This document shows positions 1 to 6,603 of a stretch of 14,167 nt of DNA, piece after piece. The notes under the pieces were generated by a model, which worked only from the letters and a program-made list of their open reading frames with translations, made no database searches and was not told the origin of the DNA. The DNA lies in NCBI GenBank assembly GCA_052144935.1, contig JBKQPR010000034.1:1-14167 (forward strand), given 5' to 3'. Source of the DNA: JOPF133 sp052144935. GTDB lineage: Bacteria > Acidobacteriota > Terriglobia > Bryobacterales > Bryobacteraceae. The stretch's first letter is position 1, and each line of letters starts with the position of its first letter. Made by a program: the position numbers and the translations under genes.

Positions 1-81
1 AACGGAGGAAGCGCGGAGAAAAACTCTCTTTTCGCCTTTCTCCGCGCTTCCTCCGTTATCTCCGCGTCTCCGCGGTGAATA
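1..81. repeat. Dispersed palindromic repeat, copy 1 (cut by window edge)
   Basis: Positions 1-21 and 37-57 are a perfect 21-bp inverted repeat around a 15-nt loop. A second right arm (about 59-79, CTCCGCGTCTCCGCGGTGA) matches the outer arm of the copies at 2497-2597 and 4571-4666. Its left partner would lie before position 1, so the element is cut by the window edge. It starts about 25 bp after the gspL stop, probably at the junction with the next gene. It could form a strong hairpin in RNA, but it has no U-tract, so I do not call it a terminator. Confidence 0.8.
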
Positions 82-106
82 GAGACCCGACCCTTAACGC
101 CCAGCC

Positions 107-1444
107 TCACTTGCCGGCCCTCCGGCTACTATGAATCTGGAAGGTCTCGCCCGATCCGCTGTTGCTGCGGCCCAGCAGATCGGGCGTGGTGTTGGTGAAT
201 AGCGGCGAAGAATCCAATACCTTAAGCAGCGGCGCTGCCTGCGGCGCTTCTCCGCTGAGCCGTACCGAATCGCGCGTGAGGGAGATCGAATTGGTCCACG
301 CGGGAGGCTCGATGAGGCGGGTCAGCTCGTTGAGAGCTCCCAGATCGCTGGGCGTCTGGCCGCGGAATTGGTCCAGAAGTTGCGTCCGCGCGCGGGCATT
401 GTCGATGGCGCGATCGAGCGCCGCGGCCCGCTCGGCGCGCGGCTCCAGCCGGGCGATTTCGGCGTCCAGCTTTTTCAAGTACTGCCGCTGGGACCAGTTG
501 GCATAAAGGGCCATGCCGCCGCCCACCAGAAGCAGCAGGCCGGCCAGCACCACGGTCGGAAGGAAGGCGCGGTGCGAGCTCAAGCGCCGGTACTCCACGG
601 GCAACACGTTCGCCGCCGGCGCCAACCAGGGACAGGCCCCAGCCAGCGCCGTGGCGTACGGCAGTGCGTTGCGGGAAAGATCGTTCTCCACCGGATTGAC
701 GGCCGGCGAAGGCAGGACTTCCTCGAGCTTGCGCGGGGCCGTATCCGGCGGCAGGCGCAATTCGGAAAGCGCCAGGAGGGCCGCGCGCTCCGGCGGCAGG
801 TCGAATTCGGCGGAAAAAACCGGCCGCGCGGGGCTCTCTCCGTAAACCTCCACGCCGCCCGCGGCGCCCTGGCTGAGCGCGATGAATCCGCCCTGGCCGG
901 GCCCAGAGGGCAGCGCGCCGTTCAGCCGGATGGCGGCGTGCACGGCAGCGGCCGAAAACGTGAAGCTGGCGGCGGCGATTCCGGCTTCCGAGAAAAGCTG
1001 CACGTAGCGGTCGATCACGCTGCGCCGCACGATCCCGATCAGCACCGCGCCATGCTCCAGAGGGGACCATCCCCACGCCACTTCGTCGTCGCCGTAGGGA
1101 TGCAGCGTGTCCAGTTGCAGGCCGAGCGCGCTTTCCAGATCCTTGGAGGCCACTCCGGGCAGCGCCACCTGGCGCACGATCACCTCGCGGCGCGGCAGCA
1201 GCACCGTGGCGCTGCAGTCGGCCATCCCCAGGGCCTTGAGAAAGCGGTGATACTCCGCGCCCCATTCGGCCGCCGGACGAGTGGCGAAATCGCGAATCGT
1301 CAGCCGCCCGGCCACCTGGATTCGCGAGGGCCGCACGCGCGCCGCGGCCACTTCCAGATCGGCGGCGGCGATCTCGATGCCGACTCCGGCGCCGAAGGCC
1401 AGCAGCTTGCGGACATCCCGAGGAATGGCGGTGGTCAGGGTCAT
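107..1444 (-). CDS. gspL: Type II secretion assembly protein GspL (PilM/PilN-like)
   Basis: 445 aa. Residues about 1-285 look like the cytoplasmic actin-like GspL/PilM domain. One membrane segment spans about 294-316, followed by a charged, Ala/Leu/Arg-rich likely coiled coil (about 320-352) and a small C-terminal periplasmic domain of the PilN/GspL-C type. In T2SS, GspL is the inner-membrane link between the GspE ATPase and the pseudopilus. The cytoplasmic part contacts GspE, and the periplasmic part pairs with GspM. The ATG lies 7 nt after the gspK stop with no clear ribosome binding site, so translation is probably coupled to gspK. The call rests on architecture plus position at the end of a gspE-K cluster; sequence similarity to GspL is naturally low. 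A PilM-PilN fusion is an equivalent description. Confidence 0.85.
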   Translation of the reverse strand: MTLTTAIPRDVRKLLAFGAGVGIEIAAADLEVAAARVRPSRIQVAGRLTIRDFATRPAAEWGAEYHRFLKALGMADCSATVLLPRREVIVRQVALPGVASKDLESALGLQLDTLHPYGDDEVAWGWSPLEHGAVLIGIVRRSVIDRYVQLFSEAGIAAASFTFSAAAVHAAIRLNGALPSGPGQGGFIALSQGAAGGVEVYGESPARPVFSAEFDLPPERAALLALSELRLPPDTAPRKLEEVLPSPAVNPVENDLSRNALPYATALAGACPWLAPAANVLPVEYRRLSSHRAFLPTVVLAGLLLLVGGGMALYANWSQRQYLKKLDAEIARLEPRAERAAALDRAIDNARARTQLLDQFRGQTPSDLGALNELTRLIEPPAWTNSISLTRDSVRLSGEAPQAAPLLKVLDSSPLFTNTTPDLLGRSNSGSGETFQIHSSRRAGK

Positions 1445-1451
1445 GCCGGGG

Positions 1452-2621
1452 TCAATGGCTCCAGGCGTGGTCGTACCAGCGCAGAAAGTCGATCGGCTCG
1501 TTGTACTCGGGCGGCATGTATTTCACCTGCGCCGCCACGGTGCGCTTGAGATCGGAAAGCCGCCCATCGGCCAACCGCAACTGGGCCGTCGCGCGCAGCA
1601 GCACGATGGAGTTGGCGCCGATCCGCAGCCGGCGGGCGGGCGCGCCGATGGAAGCCAGAAAAGCCCGCAACTGGGGATCGGTGAGGGGGGCCATGCGCCG
1701 GCGCGCCACCAGCGCGCGGATGGCGTCGGGCGCGAGGCCTACCGCGGCCAGCACCGCGGGCGCAGCCGAGTTGGCGTCCACCTGGTTGCCGGAACCGTAG
1801 ACCGAAAGGCAATCGGCCAAGCCGCCGCGAGCCACCAGCCGCGGAGCATCCGCGTCCCCATTGGGGGCGCCTTCCGGGCCGCCCTCGGGGGTGCCCTCGG
1901 GGGTGCCCTCGGGGCCGCCCTCTGGGGTGCCCTCTGGGCCCGGCACATAGGTGCCGTAAAAGATATCCGGAGTAATTCCTTTCACCAGCAGCAATTCCTC
2001 GATCTCTTGCAAGGACGCGTGCGGCGGCCGAAAAGACGGGGTCAGCGAGGAATAATACAAGTCGAAAGGGCTTCCCTGGGGCGCCGGCTTGCGCCAGTCG
2101 TCGATGGCCGCGGCGATCTCCTGGGCGCGCTCCGGCGCGACCCCCAGCGCCAGCCCCAGACGGTACAGATCCTCGACCGCGGCGTGGTTCACGTTCAGCC
2201 TGGCCGTTTCCGGAATGATCTCGACGCGCACGTTCCCGCTGGGAAAGACGTAATTGACCTCGGTGGCCCCGCGCGGAATCGCGCTCGGTCCGGGGCTCGT
2301 GGCGCTCCAGAGAAGCTCCAGCGAGGCGCGTTGAACGCCCCCCTGGGCGAGGTAGTAGGCGCGCAGCCCATCCACCGCCGTGGCCGTGCGTTCGGTCTCG
2401 CTTTTGACGGTGCTGGAGAGCGAAAAGGCGATGGCCGCCAAAGCGGCCGAGAGCCACAGGACGGCCAGCAGCGCACTGCCACGGGTGGGGCGTCGATTCT
2501 CACCGCGGAGACGCGGAGGAAACGGAGAAAGCGCGGAGAAAATCTGAGTGGTTTTCTCTGCGTAGCCTCTGTGTACTCCGCGTCTCCGCGGTGAGAAGCG
2601 ATGCCACTCAGTAATCCTCAT
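1452..2621 (-). CDS. gspK: Type II secretion minor pseudopilin GspK
   Basis: 389 aa from an ATG that overlaps the gspJ stop by 14 nt. The prepilin peptidase site is R47-G48/S49, followed by the hydrophobic stretch ALLAVLWLSAALAAIAF. Position +5 after cleavage is Ala, not Glu; lack of Glu5 is typical of GspK, which caps the pseudopilus tip. RLNVNHAAVEDLYRLG (141-156) and VDANSAAPAVLAAVG are helical GspK-type segments. The 48-aa leader is abnormally long because residues about 9-41 are encoded by a dispersed palindromic repeat. No ATG, GTG or TTG lies in frame between the first ATG and the cleavage site, so the repeat should be translated. Residues about 228-255 are a low-complexity Gly/Pro/Glu/Thr repeat not usual in this family. 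Confidence 0.92.
   Translation of the reverse strand: MRITEWHRFSPRRRGVHRGYAEKTTQIFSALSPFPPRLRGENRRPTRGSALLAVLWLSAALAAIAFSLSSTVKSETERTATAVDGLRAYYLAQGGVQRASLELLWSATSPGPSAIPRGATEVNYVFPSGNVRVEIIPETARLNVNHAAVEDLYRLGLALGVAPERAQEIAAAIDDWRKPAPQGSPFDLYYSSLTPSFRPPHASLQEIEELLLVKGITPDIFYGTYVPGPEGTPEGGPEGTPEGTPEGGPEGAPNGDADAPRLVARGGLADCLSVYGSGNQVDANSAAPAVLAAVGLAPDAIRALVARRRMAPLTDPQLRAFLASIGAPARRLRIGANSIVLLRATAQLRLADGRLSDLKRTVAAQVKYMPPEYNEPIDFLRWYDHAWSH
1867..1942 (-). repeat. 12-bp tandem repeat inside gspK
   Basis: About six imperfect copies of a 12-bp unit (plus strand like GCCCTCGGGGGT, with C/T and G/C variants). On the coding strand they give a four-residue unit of the form (G/T)PEG, at GspK residues about 228-255. 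The unit length keeps the frame, so copy-number change would only lengthen or shorten the loop. Confidence 0.85.
2497..2597. repeat. Dispersed palindromic repeat, copy 2 (in gspK leader)
   Basis: Outer arms 2497-2518 and 2576-2597 are a perfect 22-bp inverted repeat. Inner sequence includes AAGCGCGGAGAAAA, as in copies 1 and 3. The element lies entirely between the gspK start codon and its prepilin cleavage site, and is open in the gspK frame. Similar CCGCGGAGACGCGGAG-type palindromes are known as dispersed intergenic repeats in several GC-rich phyla (general knowledge, not checked here). Confidence 0.9.
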
Positions 2622-3648
2622 ATTCGATCTCCGGCGAACGCAACAGGTTGATGGGAGCCATCACGGTGATGGGCTGCAGGCGCGAGCCGTCCGGCTGGAG
2701 CGGCGCCATCTCCACCCGAATGCCATAGGGCCATCCCGGACCCGGCCATTCGGTAACCCAGACCGGCGGATCGTTAGCGGCCCGGCCGGGTGCGTAATAG
2801 CGGAAGCGGCAGTACGCCATCTTATCGGCCAGCACAAAGGAATCGGGATTCGCCCGCATGGGCAGGAAGCGGAATATGAGCCGGCCGCTCGCCGGATCGG
2901 GCGCCGCTCCGGTACACAGTGCGCCGGCCGATCGCGGCCCGGTGTACGTGGTCTCGTTGACCACCAGGCGGACGCCCTCCCCATCCTCGCCGGGGATCAC
3001 CATCAGATCGAGCAACTGCGGCTGGCCGCGCCATCCCTGTTGCAGGGAAAACGTGGTCGCGAGGCGCATATTCTGCGGCTCCCCCTGGAAGAAACCGAAC
3101 TTCATCCCCATGCCGGCGCAGTGGGCCACCACCGGCATCAGGCCTTGCAGTTCCTGCTCGAGGACGCGTTGCGCGCCCACCACCCGGCGGTTGTCCATCA
3201 GCCTGCCGTTGGCCTTGGCATAAACATTCAGACCGATCCGCATGGCCATCGCCATAGCCGTACTGAGCAAGCTCAGCAGCGTGACCGCGACCAGCATTTC
3301 CATCAGGGTCACGCCCGCAACCCGGCGGTGGTGGGGCAGGCGACTCGCCTGCCAAGCGTGCGAGGCACTCTCCGCTGACCCGCCACACCGCTCCCTGCGG
3401 TCGCGGCTCGGTATGCGGCCTTGTGCTGAGCAGGTAGAGCGGCTTATCGTGGCGCAGGCTCTCAGCCAGGCTCTCAGCCCGCAGCGCCGAGTCTCCACTC
3501 GACGCTTCTCGCGCTGTGGCAAAAGGGATCGGCATAAGAGCCGCCGGGCCCGGAGGGCACCCCGGCTGAGAGCCTGCGCCACGGCCCTAAGCGCCGTCGT
3601 CCCCGGACTTGGCAGGCGAATCGCCTGCCCCACATGGCGCCGGGTCAT
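2608..3648 (-). CDS. gspJ: Type II secretion minor pseudopilin GspJ
   Basis: 346 aa with the start chosen at the ATG overlapping the gspI stop (ATGA, 3645-3648). The prepilin site is VAG112/VTLME, with Glu at +5, followed by MLVAVTLLSLLSTAMAMAMR. The mature part (about 234 aa) fits GspJ: minor pseudopilins I, J, K and H form the pseudopilus tip complex. The leader would be 112 aa, against the usual 6-25, because an element of exactly 303 bp (3331-3633) sits in frame inside it. Removing 101 codons leaves an 11-aa leader beginning MTRR, matching the 11-aa MTRR leader of neighbouring GspI. The only other in-frame starts are a few GTG/TTG codons inside the element, the nearest leaving 62 aa. An ATG at 3750 lies inside gspI and is unlikely. 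Confidence 0.9.
   Translation of the reverse strand: MTRRHVGQAIRLPSPGTTALRAVAQALSRGALRARRLLCRSLLPQREKRRVETRRCGLRAWLRACATISRSTCSAQGRIPSRDRRERCGGSAESASHAWQASRLPHHRRVAGVTLMEMLVAVTLLSLLSTAMAMAMRIGLNVYAKANGRLMDNRRVVGAQRVLEQELQGLMPVVAHCAGMGMKFGFFQGEPQNMRLATTFSLQQGWRGQPQLLDLMVIPGEDGEGVRLVVNETTYTGPRSAGALCTGAAPDPASGRLIFRFLPMRANPDSFVLADKMAYCRFRYYAPGRAANDPPVWVTEWPGPGWPYGIRVEMAPLQPDGSRLQPITVMAPINLLRSPEIEYEDY
3331..3633. repeat. 303-bp composite inverted-repeat element in gspJ leader
   Basis: Terminal inverted repeats 3331-3353 and 3611-3633 match at 22 of 23 positions, and each is itself a palindrome (GGCAGGCGA.TCGCCTGCC). Nested inside are a perfect 19-bp inverted repeat (3449-3467 with 3564-3582), a tandem AGGCTCTCAGCC repeat, and a small hairpin CGAGTCTCCACTCG near 3489-3502. 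No transposase is encoded. The element is a multiple of three, is open in the gspJ frame, and looks like a mosaic of short palindromic units or a non-autonomous MITE-like insertion. Confidence 0.85.
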
Positions 3649-4100
3649 GGCTGCCCTCCCGCTGCCGGCGCCACATCTTGCGGCAACAGCACGCGCGGCC
3701 GGAAGGCGTCCACGGTAAAGGTGCGCCGCCCGGCTCCGGACATCCACCACACCTGGAGTTCGATGCGGTCGAGCGCCAGTTGTCCGGGCGCGGGCCGCGG
3801 CGCCATCTCGAAATTTTCCAGGCGCGCCTGCCAGCCGGCCTCGATGCCGCCGGTCAGGGCCGGGTCGAAGGGGCCGGAAACCACGGTATTGCGAGGGATC
3901 GTGCGGTCCAGCAGCAGCTCGTTCATGCGCAGCCGCGCAAGCTGCGCCACGCGGTCGTAATCGCGCAGCCGCGCGGCATTGCGCGTGGCGCCGGAGATGC
4001 CGGAAAGCAGCCCCACCACCGCGATCCCCATGATGGTGGTGGCCACGATCATCTCCAGCAGCGTGAATCCGCGGGGCTTTGCCGAATAACGGCGGGTCAC
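3645..4100 (-). CDS. gspI: Type II secretion minor pseudopilin GspI
   Basis: 151 aa from a GTG start that overlaps the gspH stop as GTGA. The leader is a standard 11 aa (MTRRYSAKPRG), cleaved before FTLLE with Glu at +5. The hydrophobic helix MIVATTIMGIAVVGLLSGISG follows, then a small globular domain with W-rich strands (LQVWWMSGAGRRTFTV). Size and N-terminus fit GspI, the core of the pseudopilus tip complex with GspJ and GspK. The stop overlaps the gspJ start (ATGA), so gspH-I-J are translationally linked. This is the only minor pseudopilin gene here whose leader carries no repeat element, so it serves as the internal reference for a normal leader. Confidence 0.9.
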   Translation of the reverse strand: MTRRYSAKPRGFTLLEMIVATTIMGIAVVGLLSGISGATRNAARLRDYDRVAQLARLRMNELLLDRTIPRNTVVSGPFDPALTGGIEAGWQARLENFEMAPRPAPGQLALDRIELQVWWMSGAGRRTFTVDAFRPRVLLPQDVAPAAGGQP

Positions 4101-4618
4101 TCTATATGGACGCTTTCCACGCGCGGAAAGCCGGTCATCGGATCGAGACGCACCAGGCGGTGCGATCCGTGGCTGTTGGCAAGCTGGATGCCGATCCCCG
4201 GCGCGGTATCGCCCGGCATGAGGATCAGGCGGCGCACGGGATCGGACGCATCCTCCAAAGGCGGCACAAGCGCTTCGATGGTGATGCCCTCGGGCAGCTT
4301 CAATTCGCGATGGTATCCCGGCTCGGCGGAGTAGGCCGCCAGCCGGTTTTCCCTGGGCGAGATGACCACCTCGACCGCCGTCTGCCGCCGCTCCGCATGG
4401 TTCAACGCGGCGTTGAGGAAGCTGGCCACCGAGCCGGTGGCCGAGCTCATCCGCACGCTATCGATACCGGCGGCAACCGCCGGCGCTGAGACGGCCGCCA
4501 CCAGCCCGATGATGGCCACCACCACCATCATCTCCATGAGGGTGACGCCGCGTTGGCGGCTCCACTGTTCCTCACCGCGGAGACGCGGAGACAACGGAGC
4601 AAGCGCGGAGAAACTCAT
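4097..4618 (-). CDS. gspH: Type II secretion minor pseudopilin GspH
   Basis: 173 aa from the ATG at 4618. The prepilin site is RQRG24/VTLMEMMVVVAIIGLVAAVS, with Glu at +5, followed by a GspH/FimT-like domain (SVRMSSATGSVASFLNAALNHAERRQTAVEVVI). The chosen start lies inside a dispersed repeat and gives a 24-aa leader, with no clear ribosome binding site. An in-frame ATG at 4702 overlaps gspG by 29 nt and would give a 52-aa leader including the whole repeat. In both cases part of the leader (FSALAPLSPRLRGE) is repeat-encoded, nearly the same peptide as in GspK. The stop overlaps the gspI start by 4 nt. The family call is firm; the start is not. Confidence 0.88.
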   Translation of the reverse strand: MSFSALAPLSPRLRGEEQWSRQRGVTLMEMMVVVAIIGLVAAVSAPAVAAGIDSVRMSSATGSVASFLNAALNHAERRQTAVEVVISPRENRLAAYSAEPGYHRELKLPEGITIEALVPPLEDASDPVRRLILMPGDTAPGIGIQLANSHGSHRLVRLDPMTGFPRVESVHIE

Positions 4619-4666
4619 TGGGTCTTCTCTGCGTAGCCTCCGCGTTCTCTGCGTCTCTGCGGTGAG
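4571..4666. repeat. Dispersed palindromic repeat, copy 3 (in gspH leader)
   Basis: Arms 4571-4591 (CTCACCGCGGAGACGCGGAG and one more base) and 4646-4666 pair at 18 of 21 positions. Inner AAGCGCGGAGAAA is shared with copies 1 and 2. The right arm has T in place of C at several positions, so this copy is more diverged than copy 2. It fills nearly all of the space between the gspG stop and the gspH prepilin cleavage site. Confidence 0.88.
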
Positions 4667-4673
4667 AATCGGA

Positions 4674-5120
4674 CTAGTTCTTCCAACTGACGATATCGGC
4701 ATTCAGCCCTTCGCCGCCCGGTTGGCCGTCCGCGCCCAGACAAATGATCTCCGGCTCGTCGCCGTGCTCGCCTGGATATTTGTAGACGTAATCGTGCCCC
4801 CAGGGATCTTTGGGGATGTCCTTGGGCATGTACGGGCCGGCCCACTGAGCGACATCCTGCGGCTTCACCCGCAGCGCCTGCAAGCCCTGCTCGGTAGTCG
4901 GAAACGCGCCGGTATCCAGTTTATACGACCCCAGCGCGGTCATGAAGTTTTCCAGTTGGCTGCGCGCCGCGGTGACGCGCGCCTTATCCGCATTCTTAAA
5001 CATGGAGGGAGCCACCAGGGCCACGAACAGCCCGATGATCGTGACCACCACCAGCATTTCGATCAGGGTGACACCCGCCTGTCCCCGCCTGTTTCGTCCC
5101 ATCTTGCGCCGGTTGTTCAT
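4674..5120 (-). CDS. gspG: Type II secretion major pseudopilin GspG
   Basis: 148 aa from ATG 5120. The 16-aa basic leader ends GQAG/VTLIEMLVVVTIIGLFVALV, with Glu at +5. Family hallmarks follow: LDTGAFPTTEQGLQAL, DPWGHDYVYKYPGEHGDEPEI, and the C-terminal LGADGQPGGEGLNADIVSW, whose acidic residues match the calcium-binding loop known in GspG. GspG polymerises into the pseudopilus that drives secretion through the outer-membrane pore. The start is supported by AAGGGTGGG seven nt upstream. A GTG at 5132 would add only four residues. The site AAGGGTGGG overlaps the gspF stop codon. Confidence 0.95.
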   Translation of the reverse strand: MNNRRKMGRNRRGQAGVTLIEMLVVVTIIGLFVALVAPSMFKNADKARVTAARSQLENFMTALGSYKLDTGAFPTTEQGLQALRVKPQDVAQWAGPYMPKDIPKDPWGHDYVYKYPGEHGDEPEIICLGADGQPGGEGLNADIVSWKN

Positions 5121-5127
5121 TGAGATA

Positions 5128-5136
5128 CCCACCCTT
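5128..5136 (-). promoter_or_regulatory. Ribosome binding site of gspG
   Basis: AAGGGTGGG on the minus strand, 7 nt before ATG 5120. It favours the ATG over the in-frame GTG at 5132, which lies inside the site. GspG is the most abundant pseudopilin, so a strong site of its own makes sense. Confidence 0.6.
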
Positions 5137-6349
5137 ACATTCCCACGTCGTTAATGCTGGTGATGGCCAGCAGCATGCTCAGAATCAGGGCGCCCACCAG
5201 GATGCCCATCACCAGGATGATGATCGGCTCGAACACCGCGGTGAATCGCTTGATGGCCGCCCGAGTATCATTTTCGTAGATATCGGCCATCTGCGTAAAC
5301 ATCTGGTCCAGCCGCCCGGTCTCCTCGCCCACCATGAGCAGGTGGCCGGCCAGCGGCGGAAACACGGCCGCCTTGCGGATCGGCGCGGCGATCCCTTCGC
5401 CCCGTTTGACTCCCTGGGCTACACCGCCCATGGCGGCGGCGATCATGCGGTTGTTGAGCGTCGCCGCGGCAATCGCGATGGATTGCACCAGCGGCACCGA
5501 ATTCGCCACCAGCGTCGCCATGGCGCGCGCAAAACGCGCGGTCTCGGCCTTCAGAAGCGCATCGCCCAGCAGCGGAATTTTCAGCCGCGCGCCATCCCAC
5601 CACAACCGCCCCGCCGCCGTGCGGGTGTAAATGCGCCAGCCAACTACAAGCGCGACGAGAGCGGTTGCCACCATCCACGAATAGGTGCGCGCGAAATAGC
5701 TGGCCTGCATCATGATCTGGGTGGGCAGCGGAATCTTCATGGTGGTCCCGTCGAAAATCGAGGCAAACCGCGGCACCACGAAATTCAGCAGCAGGGTGAT
5801 CGATCCCAGTCCCACCGCCGCCAGCAGCGCCGGGTAGATCATGGACGAAATGATGTAGTTGCGCAGATCGTCGCGCGTCTTTTCGAACTGCGAAAGCCGC
5901 TCGAAGATCACCGCCAGCGCTCCCGAAGCTTCGCCCGCGCGCACCATGTTGATGTACAGGTCGGAGAAATGCTCCGGATGCGTAGCCAGGCTGTCGGCCA
6001 GCGAACGGCCGCCTTTGAGCACCCGCAGCACGTCCAGCACGATGAAGCGGAAGCTGGGGCGCTCGCACAGCTCGCCCGTGATGCTGAGGGCGCGGTCCAG
6101 CGGCACCCCCGCATTGAGCAGCGTGGAGATTTCCTGGGTGAAGAACAGAACGTCGCGGCGTCCGCCTTTTGCGAAGGAGGGCAACTTAATCTCGATGGCC
6201 GTGGCTTTGGGCGCCGTTCCCACATAGATGGGCGTCAGCCCCTGCTTGCGCAGTTCTCCCGCCACGCGCCTTTCGCTCTCGGCGCTCAGTGAACCGGTAC
6301 GCACCTTGCCGTCGGAAGCGACTGCGCGGAAGAAAAAGGTGGAGGCCAT
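5135..6349 (-). CDS. gspF: Type II secretion inner-membrane platform protein GspF
   Basis: 404 aa. It opens with MASTFFFRAVASDGKVRTGSL, as is usual for GspF, and has two T2SSF domains (about 68-193 and 270-395). Each carries the conserved acidic-glycine motif: RAGEASGAL (137-145) and VGEETGRLDQM (340-350). Three membrane segments are visible at about 171-193, 222-240 and 374-396. GspF is the polytopic platform contacted by GspE and GspL that supports pseudopilus assembly. The start at 6349 has AGGAA 5 nt upstream and fits the family N-terminus; an ATG at 6439 would add 30 unrelated residues encoded by a repeat region. The start overlaps the stop of an open frame that fills the gap from gspE (TAATG). 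Confidence 0.95.
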   Translation of the reverse strand: MASTFFFRAVASDGKVRTGSLSAESERRVAGELRKQGLTPIYVGTAPKATAIEIKLPSFAKGGRRDVLFFTQEISTLLNAGVPLDRALSITGELCERPSFRFIVLDVLRVLKGGRSLADSLATHPEHFSDLYINMVRAGEASGALAVIFERLSQFEKTRDDLRNYIISSMIYPALLAAVGLGSITLLLNFVVPRFASIFDGTTMKIPLPTQIMMQASYFARTYSWMVATALVALVVGWRIYTRTAAGRLWWDGARLKIPLLGDALLKAETARFARAMATLVANSVPLVQSIAIAAATLNNRMIAAAMGGVAQGVKRGEGIAAPIRKAAVFPPLAGHLLMVGEETGRLDQMFTQMADIYENDTRAAIKRFTAVFEPIIILVMGILVGALILSMLLAITSINDVGM

Positions 6350-6603
6350 TAAGATTCCTGGTGGGGCGCAGCCGCGAACCACTCCCTCAGAAGCTGTAGG
6401 GGAATCGGTTGACAGGCGAAAGCGCCTGTCCCACAACAACGCAAGCCCTTGCGCAGCAATATTGGACAGACGCTTTCGTCTGTCAACCCGGCGATCTCAG
6501 AGATTCCTTTACAGCTTCTCACGGTCGTGGCTCGAAACAGGGCCGCGAGCGCCAGCGAGCGGTTTCCCTGCAGCACTGGATCTGGTGGTCTGGGACCTCC
6601 CAT
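6349..6603 (-). other. Bridging open frame between gspE and gspF (84 codons)
   Basis: The ATG at 6603 overlaps the gspE stop (TGATG), and the TAA at 6351-6349 overlaps the gspF start (TAATG). The frame is open throughout and crosses the palindromic element 6389-6519. The peptide begins MGGPRPPDPVLQGNRSLALA and ends FAAAPHQES. It is Cys- and Arg-rich with no family I recognise, and it has no good ribosome binding site of its own. It may be translated only to carry ribosomes from gspE into gspF rather than to make a useful product. It could equally be chance in GC-rich DNA, where stops are rare. Confidence 0.35.
6389..6519. repeat. 131-bp nested palindromic element between gspE and gspF
   Basis: Outer arms 6389-6406 and 6502-6519 pair at 16 of 18 positions (AGAAGCTGTA at the outer end). 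Inside are two perfect hairpins, GACAGGCG-AAAG-CGCCTGTC (6411-6430) and GACAGACG-CTTT-CGTCTGTC (about 6465-6484). They have complementary loops and are largely complementary to each other. No protein-coding or transposase signal is seen. The nested architecture resembles the 3331-3633 element. Confidence 0.85.

Noticed and set aside
1..81. Rho-independent terminator after gspL
   Set aside because: The hairpin is strong but has no T-tract and matches a dispersed repeat that also lies inside coding sequence, so it is not a specific terminator.
1867..1942. CRISPR-like array in gspK
   Set aside because: Units are 12 bp, contiguous and in coding frame, without spacers.
368..2594. Long plus-strand frames opposite gspL and gspK (368-1549, 1281-2594)
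   Set aside because: Antisense to supported genes, with Gln/His/Arg-rich shadow composition and no motifs.
3331..3633. Insertion sequence with transposase
   Set aside because: Too short for a transposase and no such protein is encoded; only a non-autonomous or repeat-derived element can be supported.
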